A DNA stretch of 64,000 bases from Bacillaceae bacterium OF18-1A (GCA_027694045.1 JAQEWB010000001.1:744001-808000), one strand, 5' to 3'. Counted from the first letter of the stretch, positions 27,007 through 34,617 are shown. A program made the numbers and translations. Notes: generated by a model from the sequence alone, not told the origin.

Positions 27007-28464
27007 ATGTCTAAAATTGAAACGCCTGTTATGACTTCTTTACAAACAACGGTTGAAAAAATGATGAAGGATTTAAATGTTCCTGGTGCTGCTGTAGCTG
27101 TTATAAAAGACGGTAAAGTTATTATTTCAGAAGGTTTCGGCTATCGAAATATAGAGTCAAAGGAGACTGTTACACCGCACACACGCTTCGCAATCGGTTC
27201 TGCAACAAAAGCTTTTGGTACACTTTCATTAAGCTTATTAGCACAACAAAAAAAGTTTGATTGGGATGTCCCTGTCCAATCTTACATATCTAATTTTTCT
27301 TTATCTGACAACCTCGCTAACCTACAAGTTACGGGAAGAGATTTAGCTTCTCATCGTACCGGTGTAAGTCGTCATGATGCTCTTTGGTACAGTTCTTCTT
27401 TAACTCGAGAAGATATAGTAGAAAAAATAAAACATTTATCACTCGATGCTCCGTTCCGCACAGCATTTCTATATAACAACTTAATGTATGCAACTATTAG
27501 CTATATTGTGGAAAACATTACAAACAAAACGTGGGAACAATACGTTACAGAACATATTTTAGAGCCCTTAAATATGGATCAAACAAACTTCTCTGTTACA
27601 GACTCACAACATACAAACGATCACGCCTTACCTTACGTTGAAACTAGCGGTGAAATAAAAGAAGTTCCATTCCATAATATTGATACGGTTGGAGCCGCTG
27701 GTTGTATTAATTCTACTATTGAAGATATGGCAAATTGGGTTCTTCTTCACTTAAACCAAGGGAAGTTTGGAGATCACGAATTAATCTCCTCTGAATTATT
27801 ACAACAAATGTATACACCACACAATCCAATTCCAGATCAACCACTTCTATCGCTTCCTGAATCTCCATTAAATAGTTATGGCCTTGGTTGGTTTATTAGC
27901 GCTTATCGTGGTTACAAAATGATTCATCATGGCGGTAATATCGATGGATTTTCAGCCTTTGTTTCGTTTATGCCAAATGAAAATATAGGTCTTGTTATAT
28001 TAACAAATGCTGGAGGTACGATACTCCCTATTTATCTAGCTAATCACATTTACGATGAACTTCTTGGATTAGACTCACTTGACTGGCCTAAACGTGCTGT
28101 TGAAGATAATGAAAAAATAAAAGAGATGATGAAAGAAACAAGCGAATCCCTTCCCGAACAAATAAAAGAAACTACTCCTTCTCATAAGTTAGAAGGCTAT
28201 ACTGGTACTTTTGAACATCCTGCTTACGGAACATTACAAGTATATAAACGTGATGCGTCACTATATGTACAATTTATGGAGATGGAAATTCAATTACAGC
28301 ACTATCACTACGACATTTTCTCCGCACAAGTTGATTTATTCCAAACAAAAACGAGTCTCTTATTTGCTTATGAAATGAATATAAATGGTGAATTCCCGTC
28401 ACTTCAATTACATGTGCCGGCAACGTTAAGTACTCAGCCACTTATATTTAAGAAAATTAAATAA
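27007..28464 (+). CDS. Serine beta-lactamase-fold hydrolase (class C/PBP4*-like)
   Basis: A 485-residue protein of the beta-lactamase/penicillin-binding/esterase superfamily. The catalytic tetrad SATK (IGSATKAFG, near residue 65), the Tyr motif YNN (near 158) and HGG (HHGGNIDGF, near 311) replacing KTG are visible. A C-terminal lipocalin-like domain (DUF3471 type, about 395-485) follows. There is no signal peptide, so it acts in the cytoplasm unless exported otherwise; substrates of this group include D-amino peptides and esters. GGAGG precedes ATG 27007. Single gene. Confidence 0.88.
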   Translation: MSKIETPVMTSLQTTVEKMMKDLNVPGAAVAVIKDGKVIISEGFGYRNIESKETVTPHTRFAIGSATKAFGTLSLSLLAQQKKFDWDVPVQSYISNFSLSDNLANLQVTGRDLASHRTGVSRHDALWYSSSLTREDIVEKIKHLSLDAPFRTAFLYNNLMYATISYIVENITNKTWEQYVTEHILEPLNMDQTNFSVTDSQHTNDHALPYVETSGEIKEVPFHNIDTVGAAGCINSTIEDMANWVLLHLNQGKFGDHELISSELLQQMYTPHNPIPDQPLLSLPESPLNSYGLGWFISAYRGYKMIHHGGNIDGFSAFVSFMPNENIGLVILTNAGGTILPIYLANHIYDELLGLDSLDWPKRAVEDNEKIKEMMKETSESLPEQIKETTPSHKLEGYTGTFEHPAYGTLQVYKRDASLYVQFMEMEIQLQHYHYDIFSAQVDLFQTKTSLLFAYEMNINGEFPSLQLHVPATLSTQPLIFKKIK

Positions 28465-28533
28465 CAAATTTTGCAGAGAAGTTTTCCAAATTAAACACGT
28501 ATATTTCACATAAAAAAAGTCGAATTTACAAAA

Positions 28534-28611
28534 ATGGCGGAGGCTAAGGAATATCGTGAAACACTGCAGCAAAATAAAATGTTAGAAAAAGTTGTAGTAA
28601 CAAGTGCATAA
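28534..28611 (+). pseudogene. Possible 3' gene fragment
   Basis: A 25-codon tail reading MAEAKEYRETLQQNKMLEKV then VVTSA, open further upstream as VEFTK. It has helical, coding-like composition and is followed at once by a terminator (28615-28650), but has no ribosome site. It looks like the end of a lost gene. I cannot assign the family. Confidence 0.35.
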
Positions 28612-28614
28612 AAT

Positions 28615-28650
28615 ATAAAAGAGGCTAACTATTTTGTTAGCCTCTTTTAT
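28615..28650. terminator. Bidirectional hairpin
   Basis: ATAAAAGAGGCTAAC and its complement with a 6-nt loop. It terminates the small 3' fragment on the plus strand and overlaps the stop of the phosphotransferase remnant on the minus strand. Confidence 0.85.
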
Positions 28651-28736
28651 ATACCTGGCCGTAATAAATATTTCTCATCATCAGTAGTCGTAATGATATA
28701 TTTTTTATCAGGAGAGAAACCTTTCGTGATTTCTTC
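28647..28736 (-). pseudogene. N-terminal remnant of an aminoglycoside-phosphotransferase-like gene
   Basis: On the minus strand the frame reads FVEEITKGFSPDKKYIITTT then DDEKYLLRPGI before a TAA. This is the start of the nucleotide-binding lobe of APH/choline-kinase-like proteins (KGFSxDKKY ... KYLLR). The remaining 200-plus residues are absent; the frame runs straight into the hairpin at 28615. No ribosome site. Confidence 0.5.
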
Positions 28737-28744
28737 AACAAACA

Positions 28745-28775
28745 AAAAAGAACAAGATTTCTCTTGTTCTTTTTA
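28745..28775 (-). terminator. Terminator of ypjP
   Basis: AAAAAGAACAAGA/TCTTGTTCTTTTT stem with a 4-nt loop overlapping the ypjP stop. Confidence 0.88.
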
Positions 28776-29360
28776 AGACAGCCATTTCGGCGGTACATTC
28801 GTATTCCAATAAATATTTCCTAGCTCATGATGTCCAGAGTAACCATCATCAAATCGATGATAATGGAAATTAAAGTAATAACCATCTTGCGGTGGATGAT
28901 CTCTTCTTACATGAAATCGTAGTAAATCATTCCCCGATTTCGTATCATAAACGTGAAAAATCTTTTCATTATTTCCACCAGCTGGCCTTTGAGAAATCGC
29001 TAACGATTGTAACGATTCTTCTGGCACATCATTTGCCAGTTCAGCGATTGCTTCTTCAATTTTCGGTAATATGACATCTTTAAACTCATCTTCAATTACT
29101 GGACCAATTTTAGTACCAAACTTTTGCATCGACTGCTTCTCTGCTTCTTGCATTGCGTAAGTTATAAACGTATCGATGGTTAAGTTATCATTCGTTTCTT
29201 CATATGTATAGGACGTACTCTCCAAATTTTGTTGCCCAGCTGTGCTCGTAGGCTTGTCCGCAGCTTTAGCATTATCAAGCAATATGGAAGGAGGCGTCAC
29301 TAAACCAAATGTAAATACGGTAATTAATGCGACTAAGGTTTTTCTAAACCAATTTGGCAT
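28773..29360 (-). CDS. ypjP: YpjP-like secreted or membrane-anchored protein
   Basis: A 195-residue protein with an N-terminal hydrophobic segment (about 7-25) ending near a DNAKAAD cleavage-like site. The rest is soluble and ends in a His/Tyr-rich domain (FHVRRDHPPQDGYYFNFHYH). It matches YpjP, whose gene lies next to dfrA-thyB in B. subtilis; function unknown. ATG 29360 has AAAGGGGAGGG upstream. A -10 box TATAAT lies about 55 bp upstream. A TnpB element has inserted about 145 bp upstream but leaves this promoter intact. Confidence 0.8.
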   Translation of the reverse strand: MPNWFRKTLVALITVFTFGLVTPPSILLDNAKAADKPTSTAGQQNLESTSYTYEETNDNLTIDTFITYAMQEAEKQSMQKFGTKIGPVIEDEFKDVILPKIEEAIAELANDVPEESLQSLAISQRPAGGNNEKIFHVYDTKSGNDLLRFHVRRDHPPQDGYYFNFHYHRFDDGYSGHHELGNIYWNTNVPPKWLS

Positions 29361-29509
29361 GTATGTTCCCTCCCCTTTCACTCATTATATTTTATATAAC
29401 GGTTGTTTCTTCTATTATACAAAATGATTGTAATTTTTGCACTTTACAAATTTGTTAACGTTCACACATTCTTCACTTGAATATGAATTTGTAAGATTTC
29501 ATACAGTCA

Positions 29510-29790
29510 ACTACCCCCACTGAGATAAAACGTTTCAGTGGGGGCTTGAGTTAGAACACTAGGTCTTTTCGTCTATCGCTAGACAGTTTGACGCTCTAGC
29601 ATTCATGCCACCCTATGGTAACACCCCAAGTAAGTTTTTGGTTGGTACTGGCAACGAACGATTGTTTTCCCACTTGCACCACCCTTTCGAACAAGAGCAA
29701 TTCTTCCTCGCGAAAGAAGCCACCACTCAGATGAATCCGGCGTGTGCCACAAGCCCCGACAAGTCGCGTACACATGGTTGGTTGACGCAC
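29510..29790 (-). ncRNA. Candidate omega-RNA (reRNA) at the element's right end
   Basis: About 280 nt after the tnpB stop that are GC-richer than the surroundings, contain several hairpins (for example CTAGCGATAG-type and the final CCCCCACTGA stem), and hold no plausible gene. In TnpB systems this is where the guide RNA scaffold lies, overlapping the tnpB 3' end and the right end; the guide is then the flanking DNA, here reading outward from 29505. Identification is by position and structure only. Confidence 0.6.
29514..29544. repeat. Right-end subterminal hairpin of the TnpB element
   Basis: CCCCCACTGA/TCAGTGGGGG, a 10-bp perfect stem with an 11-nt loop, three bases from the proposed right cleavage site. 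Confidence 0.8.
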
Positions 29791-29793
29791 CCA

Positions 29794-31149
29794 CTAAGCT
29801 ATGCGCGAAGCAACAGCCTTACGTTTTTGCACTTCTAATAGAATCGGCGTTTTCACTTTAAGATTCTCTTCCCATTCTACAACTTTTGATTTCCCCAATG
29901 TATTCAATGCACCATTCATATCAGCGTGGATACATGTTCCTGCTTTACTTTGGTACAGACCACGAGTAATTCGTTTTCCACTAAAGCGATACTGCGTCTT
30001 ATCATCCTTAGACCAAACTGGAACCGGGTCTTTATCCAGAAAACTAGCTTTTGAAGTATAGCTTTCTTCTTGTTTTAAAAAGCGGATGCCTTCTTTTATA
30101 CATTTATTCTCAATTGCTGCAATCAGTTTATGGAACGGGATTTGCACAAATGTTTGATTATTCTTTTTCCCCATATGAGATTTTTGTTTCCAACCAGCGT
30201 TATACCCTACAACAATCGTATCTATATCGAACTCTTGCACTTTTTTGAACAGCAAGCCTACCGTTTGTGCAATGTAACCGTTTATTTGTCGTTCCCGTTT
30301 ATGCCAAAGTGCGGCCATTTTATTCGTTACAACTCGTTTTGAAAGTCCATTCTCCACATTTTCCCGTTGTAGATTACATATCATTTTGTTGAAGTACTGG
30401 TTAATAGATTTTAGTTTTTTTCCATCAATTAAGAAGGCATCACCTATATTGGTCACGCAACTTACTAATCTGTCTACACCTAAATCGCAACCTAAAGCGC
30501 TACTCGTAGTCGTGGATGGTTTCTTCATTTGAGAAACGTGCATTTCATATGTGTAATGCACCTCAAAGAACCGCCCTTTTTGCTTTGGTACAATCTCAAT
30601 GTAGGAGATTTTTTTATTTCTCAAGTTTTTAGGCATACGTATTCGAATGAAACCAAATTTTTTTCTAAATGCAACATTCATTGGAATGATCCAATACCCG
30701 TTCTCATCCACTTTTGGCACTTGATAGATTTCAATGATTCGTTTGTCAGTGGAACGAGAATAATTCGGAAACTTCGGACGACCTGTGAACTTCTCAGGAT
30801 GTTTCTTCCACTGTTCCAGCGCTTTAAAAAAGCTCTTCACTTCTGTAAATAAGGCTCTACGAATCGCTTGAACAGAGTTTGATTGAACGCCCAAGTAGTT
30901 CATATCAGCCTGCATGGCATTGTCCACTTCTTTTACAGTAGCCACCCTGTTATCGTTCAAATAACTTTGTTTTATCGTGTACAACCCAACATTTCGCAGT
31001 GCTTTTGAACTATGCGCCATGCGCTGAAGTAAACGAAATTCTTTTGCAGTAAGGCAAGCTCGTCCGATATTCTGTTTCTGCGTGAATCGTTGCATCGTTT
31101 CTCTTTTCTTTTGTTTTCGTAATACTTTCACTGCTTTCTTTCTAGCCAT
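29794..31149 (-). CDS. tnpB: RNA-guided nuclease TnpB, variant lacking the zinc ribbon
   Basis: A 451-residue TnpB/OrfB. The basic, helical N-terminal half is followed by a RuvC-like domain with acidic residues in GCDLGVDRL (D near 229), KQEESYTSKAS (E near 372) and HADMNGALN (D near 417). The usual CxxC...CxxC zinc ribbon between the second and third motifs is replaced by FLDKDPVPVWSKDD...FSGKRITRGLY, with only one Cys. This subgroup exists in Bacilli. AGGTGGTG precedes ATG 31149; the frame is open to 31278. No tnpA beside it. It probably acts with the adjacent RNA as a guided nuclease; activity is not shown. Confidence 0.88.
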   Translation of the reverse strand: MARKKAVKVLRKQKKRETMQRFTQKQNIGRACLTAKEFRLLQRMAHSSKALRNVGLYTIKQSYLNDNRVATVKEVDNAMQADMNYLGVQSNSVQAIRRALFTEVKSFFKALEQWKKHPEKFTGRPKFPNYSRSTDKRIIEIYQVPKVDENGYWIIPMNVAFRKKFGFIRIRMPKNLRNKKISYIEIVPKQKGRFFEVHYTYEMHVSQMKKPSTTTSSALGCDLGVDRLVSCVTNIGDAFLIDGKKLKSINQYFNKMICNLQRENVENGLSKRVVTNKMAALWHKRERQINGYIAQTVGLLFKKVQEFDIDTIVVGYNAGWKQKSHMGKKNNQTFVQIPFHKLIAAIENKCIKEGIRFLKQEESYTSKASFLDKDPVPVWSKDDKTQYRFSGKRITRGLYQSKAGTCIHADMNGALNTLGKSKVVEWEENLKVKTPILLEVQKRKAVASRIA

Positions 31150-31268
31150 CGTTTTCACCACCTTTCTTAGAGGAATTATTAATATTATTTTTGACAAATT
31201 AATATTTAGAAAGAAATGGAACAAGAATATCTTCTTCATTGTGATTCCTTTTGGATCAAGTAGCAGAA

Positions 31269-31283
31269 TGAGAATCATTATCT
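31269..31283. promoter_or_regulatory. Fur-box-like sequence just outside the TnpB element
   Basis: TGAGAATCATTATCT matches the 7-1-7 Fur consensus at 13 of 15 positions. It lies 10 bp from the proposed left end. No iron-related gene follows in either direction, so it may be the leftover promoter of a lost gene. Confidence 0.5.
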
Positions 31284-31339
31284 AATTTCGTTGTCTTACA
31301 ATCTATTTCCTCTTTATCTACATGATATCGTAAGAAAAA

Positions 31340-31480
31340 AAGAAACAAACATTCGCCCTCAAAAATTATTATGAGCGAAACAAAAGCGTCCAGCCTACCT
31401 GCTGACGGCAATTCCTCTCCACCTGAATTGTTGGGTTTCACCCGTAACACAAATCAGATGGAGTCTTCTTGCCGGAAAGG
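31340..31480 (-). repeat. Highly structured intergenic element (bcr-like repeat candidate)
   Basis: On the minus strand, 31474-31406 folds into a long hairpin: CGGCAA/TTGCCG, an internal loop, CTCCATCTGA/TCAGGTGGAG with one U.G pair, and an apical GGGTGAAACCC. It is followed by CAGC/GCTG and TTCGCTCA/TGAGGGCGAA hairpins. G.U pairs favour the minus strand as the folded strand. The element is GC-richer than its setting and has no gene. B. cereus group genomes carry dispersed bcr repeats of about this size with stable folds; I cannot confirm identity from memory. The 64-codon frame across it is not credible. Confidence 0.5.
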
Positions 31481-31513
31481 ATAAAAATACAACAATAATG
31501 AGGAGGAGATCAG

Positions 31514-31591
31514 ATGACGTTAGATGTCATGTATTCCGCCGCAAGCATACTCGTTTTAGTATATTTTCTTTATCAATGTGTAACAGATTAA
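31514..31591 (+). CDS. 25-residue membrane peptide
   Basis: MTLDVMYSAASILVLVYFLY followed by QCVTD: one membrane span with an acidic N-terminus. A very strong ribosome site (GAGGAGGAG) precedes the ATG and a terminator follows the stop at once. Length and shape recall KdpF-type small subunits, but no kdpA follows. No family assigned. Confidence 0.6.
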   Translation: MTLDVMYSAASILVLVYFLYQCVTD

Positions 31592-31619
31592 AAAAAGAGC
31601 CGTTTTTCAGCTCTTTTTC
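31590..31619. terminator. Hairpin shared by the 25-residue peptide and the permease remnant
   Basis: AAAAAGAGC/GCTCTTTTT with a 9-nt loop between two convergent units. Confidence 0.75.
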
Positions 31620-32840
31620 TACGGTAAAAATACGATCCAACCAATCCATATTATAAAAATAATCCCAGTAATTACAGCTGATAATAAATAAAAATGAGAA
31701 AATATAACTATTCCATACAAAAGTATTACTGGAAACAATAAATAACGATCTGCCTTCCATCTTAACAATAGTAATTTGCCTTCATCACAATATAAATGAA
31801 GAAACATTTTTCTCGTAAATTCAGTCCAATAATCGCGCGCATAGCGGGAAATTGCAACTAAGGCAAATAGGAGAATAATAGCCGCAATCCACCTCGGACT
31901 CATAATAATACTTACTGTGCTTATACATACAATCTGAATATAAAATATTCGTGCACTACTTGTACGGAAAAATTCTTTCAAAAAGGATTCAACAATACGA
32001 GAATTCGCTGTCCTCCCTAAAAACTTTTTAGATTGTGGAAACATCCATGGTTTTTTATTTGAACTGCTAGGCTTAGCTGCATGCCCCCCAATTTGCATAA
32101 TCCCACTTGTCCAGCGCATACTTTCTTCTTTTTCTTTCTCAACTTCTTTGAAAAAGGAATTTTTATAATTCAGTTTTTCTTTTATCAATGCGATAATTAG
32201 AAAAACTGCTAGACCGATACTTAGTAGAGAATAAAATGGATTTTTATAAATAAGAAACAAACTCAATCCGAAAAAGATAGACTTATAGAAAATATTACAT
32301 TTTTTATCATCCATAGTAACCATCGTTTCCCCACATGTACATGAATACATCTCGTTAATAACGACAACATAAATCGAAATACAGTAAAGAATGCCCAAAA
32401 TAATACGATTTGTATCTTTGTTACTCCGACACTTTTCATCAACATAGGTAACATAACAGCAACTACTATTACATTCGTTATCGCAATTCGAATAAACGTA
32501 TATATCATGCCATACTGCATTAATTTTCGCATATGATTTGAATGTGAAATTAAAAATAAACTATCCGCTTGCTCAAAAAATGAACGAACGCCTCTTGAAA
32601 ATGTAAAAACATAAAATGCGAATAGCCCTAATCCGAAATAGACCGTTTCTATTATTGATAATTCATTTGTCCATAGGGAACGATAATAGATTCCCATAAA
32701 TATAAGTGCCGGAATAATAATATATATCGCAACTGTCCAATCAGAGCAACTAATTCACCTTTTTTAATAGAAAAGGCAATATCATGAATTGTCTTTTCAC
32801 CTATTTCATATCCGGCAGAGCGGATATTCACTTCTAACAT
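31619..32840 (-). pseudogene. Collapsed ABC transporter (EcsA-like start fused to frameshifted EcsB-like permease)
   Basis: The minus-strand frame opens with an intact ribosome site and about 34 codons of an ABC ATPase (MLEVNIRSAGYEIGEKTIHD ... KKGELVALIG), then stops being ATPase just before the Walker A loop. It joins out of frame to a permease reading WTVAIYIIIPALIFMGIYYR. The permease continues to about 32270, where a run of five A (32271-32275, plus strand) causes a frameshift; restoring one base joins it to the rest, which runs to 31619. The permease resembles EcsB. A deletion has removed most of the ATPase and the permease start. Confidence 0.75.
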
Positions 32841-33053
32841 ATATTCCCCTTCTTTCACTTTATGCTACTTAAGGAAATTCATAACACTTCCTCTCTATAT
32901 AATATTATATCATTCTATTTTTTTTGTTTGGTAGCAGGAAAAAACACGTTTATACAGAATATTAAATGTTTGATTACTTTTAATGGATTTGACTACATAT
33001 CATTTCAGTTTCGTGAACAGACGGTAGATAATAGAATTGAAAGGACTATAACT

Positions 33054-33581
33054 ATGAAGAATATTGAAGCAATTTTCATTGATCGTGATGGTACAATTGG
33101 CGGTGACACTACAATACATTATCCAGGTTCTTTTATATTATTCCCCTTTACAAAAGCAGCTTTACAAAAACTCAAAGCTCAAAATATAAAACTTTTCTCT
33201 TTCACAAATCAGCCAGGGATCGCAGATGGAATAGTAACTGTAAGTGACTTTGCACAAGAGTTAGAAGGTTTCGGTTTTGATGATATTTACGTATGCCCCC
33301 ACAAACACGGTAGTGGTTGCGAATGCCGTAAACCAAGTACAGGTATGCTTCTTAAAGCTGCAGAAAAACATGGGCTTGATTTAACAAAATGCGTTGTAAT
33401 TGGTGATCGCTGGACTGATATGGTTGCAGGAGCAAAAGTGGATGCCACAACGATATTAGTACGAACAGGTGCTGGATATGATGCTTTACATACGTACCGA
33501 GACAGGTGGGCACATATTGAACCAAACTACATTGCGGAAAATTTTGAAGATGCAACAAATTGGATTTTAAATCACCTTTGA
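33054..33581 (+). CDS. HAD-IIIA phosphatase (GmhB/HisB-N-like)
   Basis: A 175-residue HAD hydrolase. Motif I is FIDRDGTIGG with nucleophile D11 region, motif II is FSFTNQPGI, and motif IV is VVIGDRWTDMVAG. A zinc-site-like cluster CPHKHGSGCECRKP (about 82-95) is the mark of the histidinol-/heptose-bisphosphate phosphatase branch. AAAGGA precedes ATG 33054; the frame is open to 32862 without other signals. Single gene with terminator. Substrate unknown; B. cereus lacks a heptose pathway, so another sugar phosphate is more likely. Confidence 0.87.
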   Translation: MKNIEAIFIDRDGTIGGDTTIHYPGSFILFPFTKAALQKLKAQNIKLFSFTNQPGIADGIVTVSDFAQELEGFGFDDIYVCPHKHGSGCECRKPSTGMLLKAAEKHGLDLTKCVVIGDRWTDMVAGAKVDATTILVRTGAGYDALHTYRDRWAHIEPNYIAENFEDATNWILNHL

Positions 33582-33586
33582 TATAA

Positions 33587-33627
33587 ATTAAAAGAGACAT
33601 TTTCATTTTGAAAACGTCTCTTTTAAT
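33587..33627. terminator. Bidirectional terminator
   Basis: ATTAAAAGAGAC/GTCTCTTTTAAT with additional pairing inside the loop, between the convergent HAD and GNAT genes. Confidence 0.85.
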
Positions 33628-33637
33628 CTAATATTTT

Positions 33638-34078
33638 TTAAAATGTTAATTCATAATGGAAATAACGATTATCTCTCAAATAACCATTTTCAGCATATAA
33701 TCGCTGTGCTGATAAATTATCAATCTCTGTTTGTAATTTTAAACCTTTTGCTCCATTTTCTAATGCGAATTCTTTTGCAGCTTCTAGTAATTTTTTACCT
33801 GTTCCTGTTCCGCGCTTCGCCTCTTGCACGAACAAATCATTTAAAATCCACAATTCTTTCATTGAAATGGAAGAAAATGAAGGGTATAGTTGCGTAAAGC
33901 CAATATATTCACTATCTTCAACTGCCACGAAAATAACTGATTCTTTTTTCTCGATTCGATGTCGTAAAAATACTTTTGCTCCTTCTAAATCGCAATCTTG
34001 TCTATAAAACATACGATAGTTATTAAAAACTGATGCTAGTCCATCTAAATCTGCAATTGTTGCCTCATATATTCTCAT
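33638..34078 (-). CDS. GNAT-family acetyltransferase
   Basis: A 146-residue N-acetyltransferase. The acetyl-CoA site RGTGTGKKLLEAAKEFA (about 89-105) fits the Q/RxxGxG/A motif, with LNDLFVQ before it and NLSAQRLYAENGY after it. I start at ATG 34078, which has GGAG just upstream and begins the typical MRIYEATIAD; the frame is open to 34126. Its ATG overlaps the TGA of a short upstream frame (ATGA), suggesting translational coupling in an ancestral operon. Substrate unknown. Confidence 0.87.
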   Translation of the reverse strand: MRIYEATIADLDGLASVFNNYRMFYRQDCDLEGAKVFLRHRIEKKESVIFVAVEDSEYIGFTQLYPSFSSISMKELWILNDLFVQEAKRGTGTGKKLLEAAKEFALENGAKGLKLQTEIDNLSAQRLYAENGYLRDNRYFHYELTF

Positions 34079-34167
34079 TTTACTCCATTCCCCTTCCAAT
34101 ACTGTCTCATTATATCCGTTGCCCATTCAGGCTGTAATATTTTTTCTTTCGGCATAAACTCTTTCAT
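34075..34167 (-). pseudogene. Short frame coupled to the GNAT gene, probably a gene tail
   Basis: A 30-codon frame, MKEFMPKEKILQPEWATDIM then RQYWKGNGVK, whose TGA overlaps the GNAT ATG. Coding-like composition continues upstream in the same frame (CFQFNQSHLYI) without a start. It could be a real small peptide or the C-terminus of a lost partner. Confidence 0.35.
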
Positions 34168-34201
34168 TATGTACAAATGCGATTGGTTGAACTGAAAACA
34201 T
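34127..34201 (-). pseudogene. Truncated TrmO/TsaA-like start
   Basis: ATG at 34201 has AAGGGGG 7 nt upstream and a TATAAT about 30 bp before it. It encodes 24 residues, MFSVQPIAFVHNERVYAERK plus NITA, which resemble the N-terminus of tRNA-methyltransferase TrmO (MxxIxPIGxVxNxR). The rest of that protein (over 100 residues) is missing. Expression signals look intact, so it may be translated as a stub upstream of the GNAT gene. Confidence 0.4.
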
Positions 34202-34315
34202 ACGCATTCCCCCTTGAATGTAACCACTTACATTATAAAATATTTTCTGAATGTTTTCCAGACTCGCGATTTAAGTTTACATAATATAATTATAGTTTGT
34301 TTCTTAAAGCAAAAT

Positions 34316-34563
34316 TTACGGCTCTAATCGCAATGTATATAGGTTGTAACAAATATTGGAACTGATACGTCTTCCTGCTCGATTCCAATCTCCGTTAGAC
34401 CGGAATCGTTCAATCTCTTCAAAATCAACGCTATTAATCATACATTTTGTTGAATGTAACATCCTCCTAACCTCGTTTTTATTTCTTCATTAATGATTCG
34501 ATAATATTCAGATGTTGATTCCCAACTCATACCACCTATAAGACTATTGACTATTGTTTTCAT
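34316..34563 (-). pseudogene. Frameshifted N-terminal fragment of an aspartate/glutamate racemase
   Basis: From ATG 34563 the frame reads MKTIVNSLIGGMSWESTSEY YRIINEEIKTRLGG and stops; a second frame continues SVDFEEIERFRSNGDWNRAG to a TAA at 34316. Together they match the first third of the aspartate racemase family (LIGGMSWEST ... VDFEEIE). The catalytic Cys loops are lost. A clear decayed gene. Confidence 0.75.
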
Positions 34564-34617
34564 ATTCCATTTCTATAAAACTAATAACAACATTTTATTG
34601 TGTATATTATACATAAT

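Larger units (their letters stand above)
29506..31254 (-). mobile_element. Solo TnpB element of the IS200/IS605 superfamily (IS1341-type)
   Basis: Proposed limits: on the minus strand the left end follows TTGAT (31259-31255), the target motif used by some IS605 elements such as ISDra2; the right end follows a subterminal hairpin (29544-29514) and TTGAC (29510-29506). This gives 1749 bp containing only tnpB. An imperfect hairpin (AAGAAGATATTCTT, 31219-31232) lies near the left end as expected. There are no terminal inverted repeats or target duplications, as normal for this class. No tnpA is present, so movement would need a TnpA in trans. Boundaries are inferred. Confidence 0.7.

Noticed and set aside
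29596..29838. Open frames on both strands downstream of tnpB (up to 77 codons)
   Set aside because: They lie in the proposed omega-RNA scaffold, have no ribosome sites and overlap one another; openness follows from higher GC content.
30051..30852. Plus-strand frames of 65-107 codons inside tnpB
   Set aside because: Shadows of the real minus-strand gene; no start signals.
29506..31254. CRISPR/Cas12-like locus
   Set aside because: The protein is TnpB-sized and no repeat-spacer array was seen anywhere in the window.
31256..31450. 64-codon minus-strand frame across the folded element
   Set aside because: No ribosome site, and the sequence is explained by hairpin structure rather than coding bias.
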